Origin: Strigamia acuminata
Lineage: Eukaryota > Arthropoda > Chilopoda > Geophilomorpha > Linotaeniidae
Length of the DNA stretch: 64,000 bases
NCBI GenBank assembly: GCA_949358305.1
Contig: OX442315.1
Location: 19,308,427-19,372,426 of the forward strand
Direction: 5' to 3'
Each line of letters begins with the position of its first letter. Position 1 is the stretch's first letter. The notes below the pieces were generated by a model. The model did no database searches and was not told where the DNA came from. It was given only the letters and a program-made list of their open reading frames with translations. The position numbers and the translations under genes are program-made. Below are positions 25,428 through 35,920 of this stretch, one piece after another.

Positions 25428-26406
25428 ATGAGCTCATATTTTACCAATTCGTACCTCACTGATTTACGAAGCCCTCCTTCGGAGCACTACGGCGGTCCTA
25501 CCATCGGCACACCGCCCAACTCGGAGCCATGTGACCCATCGCTTAGGACGCAGATCCCACACTATGGTTCACCCGCAGCTCAGGGACCGACGTATCCACG
25601 TTTCCCGCCTTACGACCGGCTCGAAATACGACCCATTACGGGCGGCGGGGCTGCGCCCGCACAATACTACAGTCCGGCTCAAGGTTTGCCAGCCATTCCA
25701 GATGGCCAGAACTGCAGGAATTCTCCGCCGGGACATTTGTCTCATCAGGCCGTACAGCCTATGGTGCCACAATACAGTAGTTGTAAAATGCAACAGCAAC
25801 AAATGCCTCAACATCCGCCTCCGCAACATCAACAACTTACAATGCACCAACAGCCTCCACAGGTGCACCATCAACCGCCACCCCAAGTGCAGGTGCATTC
25901 TCAACACCAACAGCTCTCTATGCCACCTCAACAGCATCCACATCCCCACACGCAACAGCTCACACAACATCCACAGCATCAACAACATCCTCCTGCAGTG
26001 GTACATCAACATCATCAGCATCCACCGCCACCCCCGTCCCATTCTCAACATCAGCAGCACCCGCCGCCCCCGCCGCCGCAGCCGCAGCCTCTTTCGCAGC
26101 CACCAACTCAGCAACAACCTCCGCCCCCGCCGCCAACGCAGCAGCAGCCGCCGCCACCTACAGCCCCTCAACCGCCGCAGCAGCAGCAGCAGCAGCAGCC
26201 ACCATTATCGAACTCGGGACCGGAGAGTCCCAACGACCAAACTAACGATACGGGCAATCACGTGATGAACCAAAACGGGAGCCCAACGGACTCGCCGCAG
26301 ATGTATGGTCAAACCCGTGATGGGCAAGCGAACAATCAACAAGGAGGACAAAATGGCTCTAATAATACGCCAAGTCCTCTCTACCCATGGATGCGAAGTC
26401 AATTTG
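25428..26406 (+). CDS. Antp: Antennapedia Hox protein, exon A (N-terminal region with YPWM)
   Basis: This exon encodes residues 1-326 and the first base of codon 327 of a trunk-specifying homeodomain transcription factor. The order is: MSSYFTNSYL at 1-10, the Hox N-terminal activation motif; PRFPPYDR at 57-64 and SCKMQ at 118-122, both typical of arthropod Antp (fly SCKLQ); a Gln/Pro/His-rich region at about 121-260 ending in seven Gln; and YPWM at 319-322, which binds the Exd/Pbx cofactor, followed by RSQF. The start is set by conservation of the N-terminus and an in-frame TAA 24 bases upstream. The exon ends at a G|GTGAGA donor (26407) in phase 1. The frame otherwise runs into the intron and stops at 26421-26423. 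The four-residue GKCQ insertion made by an alternative donor in flies cannot be made here, since the downstream bases encode EISN and a stop. The orthology call is firm; exact 5' UTR limits are unknown. Confidence 0.96.
26178..26198 (+). repeat. (CAG)7 tract within Antp coding sequence
   Basis: Seven uninterrupted CAG codons encode Gln 251-257 at the end of the Gln/Pro-rich region. Pure CAG runs are prone to length change, so this is a likely site of polymorphism between individuals. Most other Gln codons in the region are mixed CAA/CAG. Confidence 0.9.
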
Positions 26407-27028
26407 GTGAGATTTCAAACTAAAAACTGTTTTTCTTTGAATTCTTTCTTAAATTACCGCTATTTATTTTTATTATCGTGTAAAAAAAAGTTGAGTGTGG
26501 TTTTATTATTGACATTTTTGTTTTTATTTTACGTAGTACAAGCGCCTAAAACTTCAAATTGAGACAAAATGAAAGAAAATGAATGCCAAAATTACGTTTT
26601 AAGCATTTTACTTTCTAGTTTAATAATCACAGTTTTAAACACAAAATTTACCATTATTACCTTAGTAATGCGTGTAGTGGTAGCATCTCACTCGGTCCCC
26701 TGATGATAAGGTGTAAAAGCAAAAGGTTCTTGAAATAGCTGCTCGTAAAGACATTCGGGTAATAGCCCCCCAATGAAAGGGAAAGTAGCACGGGAGAGGG
26801 TTGGAGGTGTGCGGGGAAATCCCTCGGAGGTCGTCACTTTTGTTTCCACTTCCACTGTCATAAAACTGTCTTCTTTGTTTGAGTTTACTACTGTCAACAA
26901 ACCCGGGGAAAAACAAGCTAAACTGAACACCACAGATACGACTAGAAAATGTACATTTAATGTGATTAAAAGCATTGTAGTAGTAGGTGGTCGTCGTCAC
27001 TCCGCGTGAGCTCATGACTGAAACATTT

Positions 27029-27121
27029 CACGTGAACTCGTCCCACGTGTGTGCTTTATGAGGCATTTCCATATGCAGGTCTCATTGGTTTGCTTTGTAA
27101 ACACAGACAGTTGGTCACGTG
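27029..27121. promoter_or_regulatory. Cluster of three CACGTG E-boxes in the Antp intron
   Basis: CACGTG occurs at 27029-27034, 27044-27049 and 27116-27121, with a CATATG E-box near 27070. CACGTG is the palindromic site of bHLH-Zip and Hairy-type bHLH factors. The cluster is about 620 bases into the intron. Binding is inferred from the motif only. Confidence 0.35.
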
Positions 27122-28969
27122 GAAACACTTGTTGGCGCTTTGCTTCATAAACACGAGGGGTCTTTGTCGAGGAAAAGGTTATGTAGATGCAAGGCCGTGG
27201 CCTCAGAATGTTCGCCTCTATTTTTACGGTCAACAAAATGAAAGTAGTTTGCATTTTCATTTCGTGCAAATGTGCGAATAAAATAAACCGTGGATCGTAA
27301 TGACCACTGAAAGCGAATCTTATCTTTCGATTAGTTGATTGTGGTTGCTCTGCCAGACTCAAAATAAAAGAGACTGAATGAAAAAAAAAAAGGGAAAAAA
27401 AAAACATTTTATTAGAACAGTAAAAGTGGGGTCGAGCCAGATGCCAGACAGCAGCGATTATCAGACCATAACACAAGGCGCACGCGCATTGCTGGCACAT
27501 GGGTACATCAAAGTGCAAAATCTGTTCCAAAGTGGAAGTGTTCGGATTTATTGTGTCTACAAAGTGCCAAAAAAGAGTGAATGAACGGGGCCTGCAGTTC
27601 CATGACAGGTGTTTGAGTACACGTGAAGAGTGTTTCGCGTGATTGAATATAAAATGAATAGGTCTATTATTTTCTCATGGTTTATGGTTGTGCGGAAGTA
27701 TAGTAGTCAGCTGTAGTTAATTTATTTGACGGAAATGCTTTTTTCCCCCATAAAATAATACAATGTTTAATTATCCAAGAAGAATGACTGATGATTTAAC
27801 GCGAGTTGTTTAAACCCGGCACCAGGAGACGTAAATTCGTCCTTGACTTAGATTTGAGGGACTTTTATGAGGGTTTTAGTGACTCTACCCCTTTACCTCG
27901 AGGCAGTTCCCCTTTTTGGCCATTTCGGATTGAGTTGTCAAGCGGTCAGTTGGGGAAAAGTGAAATATCTACTGCACAGTAGTAGTTCCAGAATGACATA
28001 GTGAATGACCAGGCCCATTACAGGTCTTAGAATGACCTTTGAAAAAGAATCCAGTGGCGTCGTTAAAAGCTCTCGTTCCTTTCCCTCTCAGTTATTGGTC
28101 ATAAGCAACTCAACCTTCGAAGGAGTAACACACTAGTGAATCGACTGCAATCTCGACCACATGTTCCTTTTGGCTCCGTCATTTCAGATTGAGGATTACG
28201 TGTTTATACAGAAGCAGGCCGGTTGCTCTTTTATCTTTTTGAGAAGGCCCTTTTCATTCGGTGAACGTGTTTTTTTTTTCTTTTGGTGAGTCTCAACTTG
28301 TGTTTATATTATGTTAATGTATGCGTAAATTTTCTATCGAGCTTATCAGCCTGAGTTGTGCTGTAGCGACAAAAAGGAAGGGTCAAAGGATAGTCTGTTG
28401 TTTTCATACGCTATCGACTTTGTCGGTTGTGATTAGCTATTGCAAGCACGTCAGGGCGAGCCGCGGGGGCCTTAACAAAGATATTAGGCAGCAGAATGAG
28501 GTGGGGCTATTGCCCCTACGCATGAGTGACGCACGCGACTAACCGCCCAAAGGGAACCCAGCAAAACATATTTTTCAAACTTATGCATTTCCAGTCACAC
28601 TTTTGACCAATACTGTTTGACGTGCTGTTAAATAGTTTGTTTCATTGGTTGACCTTGCGGTGGTGTCACTGTGTTGTGCAAATCGGTGTAAGGCACAAAA
28701 TTTGTGATTTTATTTCAAATTAATACTATTTTTTAATATATTATTTATTATTTATAAAATTGGATTTTTGGTTTTGGTTAGAAAACCAATTGATTAATTT
28801 ATTGTGTAAAAATAAACAAAGGAGTAAATTTGAAAACAATATTTTGGTTAGGATTTTAATTTGTAAATTCATAACTCATTTTTTAAATGGTGTATATTTT
28901 TTTGCGGTTTGAAATTTTAATTTGCGACGGTTTAGCCCATCACTTTTCTTTCTGCTGAATGATTGTTTA

Positions 28970-29745
28970 TGTTTTATGACTGGCGGCCATTACAGACTGT
29001 TTCAACCGTCTGCGTTCAGAGGGCGTTAAGGGCAAAGTGTTGTGCGATAAGCTGTTTGAGCTGAGCAATGATTTTAAATCTGCGCAACCAACCCAGGTGA
29101 GCGTGTGCATGGCAAGAGCCAACAGCACTCCAAGGTTAAGGGCATTGGCGTGAAGGGCTGGAAATGGGTGCCGAATGAAGAACAGACCATGGCAAATGAG
29201 TACTTCCCAGGCAGACTTTACGGCGCCCTCTTCAATGGCTCCAAAGATCCCCGCGCTCATTTCAAATATATCTATAACGCTATCAGCTTTTAAAAAAGAA
29301 AACCCTTTCACTTTATCTATTTTTTTTATCTCCCAAAATAAATGTTTTAAAAGGGCTTAAAAAGTTGAAAAAAATTCAGAAAATATATATTTAATTTAAT
29401 TTAATTTTATGTTAAAATTTGTACTTTTAAATTATAAGTTAACTTGTAATATTTTAGTTTGAAAAAATGTTTAAATATATATGAAATCGTGCATTACGAT
29501 TTCATTCACGTAAAAGCAGTTTAAATGGCTGGTACTTTGGTTTTTATGGTTTCTTTTATATCTAAAATTGTTTAATAATTGTGTAAACTGAAATGGAGGG
29601 GTATCCTGCTTTATACGATGTCTTGGGTTTAAAAAGGAGAGTAAAATGTTGGGTGATGTATTTTATGGCAAGCAATAAGCGTCTGTTTAAACTGGCGCTC
29701 ATCTTTGCCAACTCAAGAGGTGCCAAGCATGAGGCGCCCTCTCCG
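28970..29745. promoter_or_regulatory. GC-rich intronic island with three CTCF-like cores
   Basis: A sharply GC-richer, stop-poor island lies in otherwise very AT-rich intron. AGAGGGCG cores occur at 29018-29026 (+, last base differs from the consensus), and as GCGCCCTCT on the opposite strand at 29223-29231 and 29734-29742. A Pho/YY1-like GGCCATTA lies near 28985. A stretch at 28996-29096 is flanked by CAG|ACTG and CAG|GTGAGC and would pass as a small cryptic exon, but its translation resembles nothing and inclusion would break Antp. Open frames on both strands (28967-29311 minus, 29105-29293 plus) reflect base composition. The best reading is an enhancer or boundary element. Confidence 0.35.
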
Positions 29746-31309
29746 GCAATGCTCGTAATTCACGAAACAATTTGAAGGTCAGTGAAACAATTTCCGGTAA
29801 TGGCTGGATGCCACGAGTTAAATATTTTCGATCACAGCGACGGGGCAAGAGACATAAAAGCCGTTTTGATTCAATTATGGGACACGGTCATTGATAATTA
29901 AATTGGTTTTAGTTTTAGGTTTGAGTGTTTAGTTGCTCGTGAGGATGCAATCTGATACAGCATCGATAGAATCATTTAAAAAGCCATTTCCGCAAATTAC
30001 ACAAGAATTTATGGCCTATAATTTTCAAGCAACTGGTTCCTAGTGACACTAACGTGCACACAAAGTGGGATGCCCCACTGGCTGCAATTTTATTTGATTT
30101 CACTTGCCACTAAGGTTAAATATTATTTATTTATTTATTTACATGAATGAAACCACTCCGTATCCAGTTTAAAAAAAAAGTGCATCAACAAACAAGTTAA
30201 TTTAAAATGAGGTCTTTATTCTCTTTATATCTTCACTTTAATTCCGAATTTCAAAGTGATGTGTCATTTATTGTTCGAGAGTGAGTGAATTCCTTTATAG
30301 TGGTAAAAGAATTGTCTCTTGTTTGTGCTTTGTGTTTGACGGAGATGCCACCTGGAAGAGATTTGATAAGACACTGAACTGGAGGCATCTTTTGCGCACT
30401 GATAACTCGCGAGTCATTCATCAGCTCTTCTTGCTTTTTGAAATTTGCAGATAAATCTCATTCAAAAGTTGCGACCAATTTATTTCCTAAAGAAATTTAT
30501 CTCGTGTGGAGGGATTAGCGTGGCACGAGACGACTCTTTCCTTCCTTTCTTGTTATTATTTGCCCAAGCGAAGTTGGCTCGTGTAGTCAGTGCCTCATTT
30601 ATTCTAAGATCCCACGAACGAGTGATGGGAACACCCTGGCGCAGATCCATTTGTCAGAGTTGCTTTCCACATTTGCAATCACAGCATCAATAATCATTTA
30701 CCAAGACAGACATGCCCCACAAAAAAAAGTATGAAATAAAATAAAAAGGAATGAACGGGACAAAACTATTTATCAAAAGCCGCCGCTGATGAGACCCAGT
30801 CAGCACTTTGAACGAATTTGTAAAAAAATTTAGACGTTTCTCACGTTCTTTTTCTAAAATAAACTTTTACAGACATTTTGACCCACAGAAATAGGGAAAT
30901 ATTTTTCATTCGACGAGTTGGCACGGCGCCATTGCGGCATTGGCCTATACGCAGAGTGGCATTTTGGCTAGAGAGAATGAGCGAGGTTACGACCGCACCG
31001 CATTCCTTTCTACCTGCTACGAGTAATCGCCGCGGTTGTTTGAAATCGGTGACGTTGACGAATGAAAGGTCGAAGAAATATCATGACACTTGCTCGCTCA
31101 TCTTGCTGCGAGACAATAAGATTTCTTCAACACTCGTATCACAGGCGAATGCGCGGGCGTGATCCACGCGCTGCAGGGCTCACAGACCGCTAATTTAGAG
31201 CCCGACTCACTATATACTTGCTCTCGACTTAGCCATTTGTAATTACTGAGATGACGCATCATCATTTTCCACATTTCAACTCCATTAGTGTTTCAATTCA
31301 GACCGTTCC

Positions 31310-31325
31310 TGTGTGTGTGTGTGTG
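31310..31325. repeat. (TG)8 microsatellite in Antp intron
   Basis: Eight TG dinucleotide units lie within the Antp intron. They form a simple repeat with no other signal attached. Confidence 0.85.
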
Positions 31326-34300
31326 GCCCGAACCACCCGACAGCACCCACGTTGACTTTAAACTTCAGACTTTAAACTCCTCCGCACTTATTTTGCCTTT
31401 AATTAACCCATTCTGTAGAAGTTTAATTGAATGATTAGTCCTTTATCTCGAATTTATCTCAATGGTTTTAGAGCGTGCCATAAAACAGTCTTAAATTGGT
31501 TGAATCATTATCATAGCTATTAGTGTTGTTCACTTGTATATTTATTTAGCAATTACTGTTTTGTACATACGTTTTCATTATTCACAGCTCATAAATCGTT
31601 ATCTTAAAAATTGCTGAAATTATATAATTCTAACTGACTATACTAAAAAATTTCAGTCCCATCGTGGCTTAAATTTTGTTCATCTAAAATACATTTACAC
31701 CGGTAGACCTTAATATAATTTAAAACCAGGTTGTTTATTAAAAGTTTTAGGTTCCTATGTGTTTACGTTGCTTGAAAATGATATTTCAATTTTGTATTTA
31801 ATGTTTCAAATTCGTTTGAATTTTAATGTTAGTATATTTTGAATAATATTGAGGATGCTGAAGTGGTAAATTGATTTATTTAGTGAGCTCTTCATAGACC
31901 CAATTCTAGTGGAGATAAAAACAAACATGGGTTGTGTACTCCCTCTTTAGGCAGGAGTGTGTGGGATGAGAAAGGGGCACAATTGTGAGCAAATGAATCA
32001 TCCAGGCGCTGGACAGTGATTAAAGGGGAGAAACTATCATCGATTCACTTTTGTAACAGCTGTTCCGGTCTATGATTTTCAACGTCATATCTCAATGATT
32101 TTTCTCCCAAGTGTAAGATATATGCTATAGAATGTCTACTTCTCACCCTGTTTGCGTTCAAAATATTGATGATCTAAAAGCAGCCAAATTGAGTTTGTAT
32201 GTTTGTGCAGCTGTACCATTTCTTCAACCTGACGACGTGGAACCTAAAAGTAATTTTTTATTCGCTTGTGCTGTTGAAATGGTGATTTCTCCTGAGTGGC
32301 ATGCATTATCTAACAGATGTAGCTAGAAAAGAACAAGTTTTATCTGACTAAACGCCTTTGAAACCTTGGACTTCAGTCGGAATATTCAGTCACGCTCTTT
32401 ATCTTTTCCTAAAATCTGGTGGAAGAGAAAGAAGGCGGCGACTAGCCAAGGTCGCCATGTGTTTGAGGGGTCTCCTCCAATCCCCCTTTTTCTCTTTTCT
32501 CCTCCGGGACCCTTCTGCCGTTCACGTGTGCACGTGCAGCTGCAAAGCCCATCAAGGGAGGGCGGTTCGTGTCGGTAAAATATGAGCGGGGGATTTTTCT
32601 TGGACTTCCTCAGGGTTCCAAGCCATGCGTGCACATCAGAGCCCGTGGTAACCTTCAACTTCAATTATAGACGGTCCCTGCCTCCCATCACATACCCAAA
32701 AAATCCTTGACGAAACACTCTTTTTAATTTTCTCCCCCTTTTTAAAAAAAAAATAAAAAAAATATATATATATTTTTTAAAACTATGGCTGTTTGTTGTC
32801 GTTATTTTGGTTCGTTGGAAAAATTAGCTTAATTTTTCGTTTAAGACCGTTGTGTAAGAGTATAAATTCTTTCTTCTTTCAAGAGAATCGTTAAGTAATC
32901 ATCGGGAGTAGTAGTTGCTTGACATCAAAAAGCAGCCTCCCTCCGTTCTCTAGGCACACAGTGATAATTACACAAATTAGACAATGTAGTGTCCCAGACT
33001 GTTGTCAACGATACCTCATTCTAGAGTGGATCGTTAGTCTGCAACGAGTTGACTCTCGTGACGTTGCCTCACGCCGCCATTACGAGCACTTAGCTTCACC
33101 ATGAAAACTGTGTTGCTTTTCTGCGATCATGTCGCTGTTCTGCTTGCATTTCAAATCCCCAAGTTCACTGTAAATTTAAATGCTGATTTTGGTGGATAGT
33201 AAAATAAAATTACTTCCTTCCTTTGTCTAATGAAGAGGTACGGGTTCAAATTAGTCCTAAAAGAGAGGTTGGGGGAACTAACAACAAATGTAAATGTGAC
33301 GGAATACCTTTTAGAAAGGTCACTAAAAAGTAATTTGGTTTTAAAGGAAATATTTAACAGGTGATTTATTTTTCACGTGATGAATGTAAACTGTATGTGG
33401 TGACTTGAATCTTTCTTGCCCGCCAACACACGTAAATAGGAAAAGAGAAAAGACGAAGAAAAATGGCATTCCTTACTTTGACGGTTTATTTGCAATTTGA
33501 TCTAACCTTCCAAATATAGTGTGTTTTTTTTTCTTCTTTTTTTTAAAGAAAAAGTAAAAAATGGGTGAATGTGAAGCACAGTGCTGTGTTCCCTTCCTGC
33601 AGCTGTGTGTGTATGCCGAGGATGATGTAGACACGCTTATGATCAAAGAACCGTGTACAAAAGACCCTTTCCACACAATAAATATAGCGTGCAGGAAAAA
33701 TAGCAAACATGATATTTGTCAGGATCATCACATACCGGTAGTTCGCTGGAGTCTTGTCAGTACACTAAAACTTTACAAATGATTCGTCTAAACACGAATT
33801 AATCACGACACCCACTTGGTACATTAATATATCCGCTATAGTTTGCTAATTTATCTTTCACAAGCAGTTATGGATTTAATGCTGCTATTCTTCCGTTAAT
33901 GGGAGTATAAACACAGACGTTGAAAAATGTCAAGTGAACGGAGTTCGATCAGTTTATTACGTGTTATTAATTTTATTTTCTTATTATATATTTATAAAAG
34001 GAGGTATTTAAAGTGTGCCACTTCTTTGTAGTTGAAATTCTCGTTTTGTGAATTTATGGGATTGGCTTGAATGGTGAGGTAACGCGATAACCTTGTGGTT
34101 GTTTATTCTGAGAAAAACTTTCTCCCCAATTCTATACACATGAAATTTGTTCAGTTGTCGCTTTGAAAGGTGAAATGAAAAAAATTTCAGGTACAAATAA
34201 TTGTCCTAAATAAAGCCGAGTGGGTGTCGGCCACAACCCGAGGAGCAGATCTAACCGTGTGTTGTGTACAGGACCTGTGTTCCCAGGCTGCTATTGGCTG

Positions 34301-34785
34301 TGGATACCTTTAACAATTTACGAGCTGAGACCACTGCTGTATTTGCTAGCAACCAAACGGGCTTGATTGCTTCTTGCAAATGGGAGTCCCGTTTTCCTTC
34401 AAGAATTCCATTGAACAAAGAAATAAACATGATTAACTCACGAAAATCATTTGTTTACTTCAAAAATAAATTAAACTTCTTTAAAAGGTTACAAAAACAA
34501 GCATTTTAATGTGTACAGTTCTTAGCTTCACGATTTTTCTTTGTTATTCATCATATTATTATTTTTTAATCTTTGAAACCCATACAATTTATTTTCTCGT
34601 TGTCCTTGAGTTTTATCTAAATTTTGAAATAACAATGTAAACTGTAGTTTCATTTGTGATTGAGAATTTATCCGTTTAGGTTCCAATTTAGATTTAGAAA
34701 CACGAAAAATAAAATGAACATAAACACACATGCAATTATTATTTTTATTCTTGATTTTACGATAAATGTTTGTTGAGTTTTCTAA

Positions 34786-35049
<264 letters not shown>

Positions 35050-35920
35050 CCATCTTAGCCATCAGAAATATTCACAGGCTCTCAAGTCGTATATGGCCAT
35101 GCGCAATAACAACAAATTTTCACTAAATTTTATTCCCGATCCTAACAAGCTATTTTTTAATGAAAGTTATAAGCTATTTAAAAAAAAGGTGTTCAAGAAT
35201 ATTGATAAAATTTTATCTGCTCCTCTCAATTTATCTATGACAAAAACAAAGATCATAAATATAATTTTATTTTCTAATATGATTTTTTTTTGCAAAACTC
35301 ACGACGGATCTTCAATTTCAATTTGAAAAAATTCAATTATTTAATTCTTATTTGTGAAATAGAAAAAAAAGCAGCTCTCGGCACGAGTAATTTAATAACA
35401 TTTTCATACATTGAGATAATCCAATACTCGATCTCGCTTGGACCAAAACAAGAATAAAGTTCCTAATCTTTTTCTGCAGAATGAGTTATGGCCATGCCGA
35501 GGTGTTTTTTTTAAGTTTGAAAATTTTTCTATTTCCTTTTTCTACTTTTTCTATTGTGAAGAGCAGATAGAAATTTATTGAAGATCGTTCCTTCTTCGAT
35601 TTGTAAAACGATGGAGATTTTTTTTATAAGTAACAATTTTGTGCAATGAAAGAAAAGCTAAAACCATGAATGCCTCTTCCGGGAAGATGAAGAAAAAAAA
35701 GTTTAATATGAACCATTGTGTAATTCACCTAAAGGAATTGAGCAGTTTTCATTTGTTTTCACCAAGGATTCAATTTGTATATTTTTAGGATTTGTGTTTA
35801 TTTTTTCTTTTCACCACATCCACACCAGTCCGATTTGGCTCGTCGGTTTATTTCCGTTTATTGGGTTTGGTGTTGCGCCAGTACATTACATTGCCAGCCC
35901 TCTTCGTGAATGAAAATAAA
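35050..35920 (+). other. Antp proximal 3' UTR with polyadenylation signals
   Basis: AT-rich sequence follows directly after the Antp stop codon. AATAAA hexamers at 35453-35458 and 35915-35920 are plausible polyadenylation signals. A TTTTTT-rich stretch follows each at short range. The true 3' end cannot be chosen from sequence alone, and longer UTR forms ending further downstream are also possible. Confidence 0.55.

Noticed and set aside
25569-26171. 200-codon minus-strand open frame opposite Antp exon A
   Set aside because: It is the antisense of the CAA/CAG/CCN-rich coding sequence, giving Arg/Leu/Trp-rich low-complexity protein. It is a shadow of Antp.
25531-26265. 244-codon + frame overlapping Antp exon A
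   Set aside because: An alternative frame of the same repeat-rich coding region, rich in Asn, Ser, Arg and His. It has no conserved motifs, while the Antp frame has several.
26407-26423. Antp exon A reading through to a 331-residue protein
   Set aside because: The extra codons lie past a consensus donor and conserved splice position; the homeodomain exon joins in phase at 34811. Kept only as a possible intron-retention form.
27012-27530. 172-codon minus-strand open frame in the Antp intron
   Set aside because: No known family, Phe/Ser-rich runs from homopolymers and no splice or promoter context; treated as chance.
32132-32326. 64-codon intronic open frame
   Set aside because: The translation looks plausible by eye, but there is no family resemblance, no splice context and it lies inside the Antp intron. 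Not enough to call a gene.
33561-33782. 73-codon intronic open frame with a good start context
   Set aside because: Cys-rich with no recognised domain, no upstream promoter signal and no evidence beyond length.
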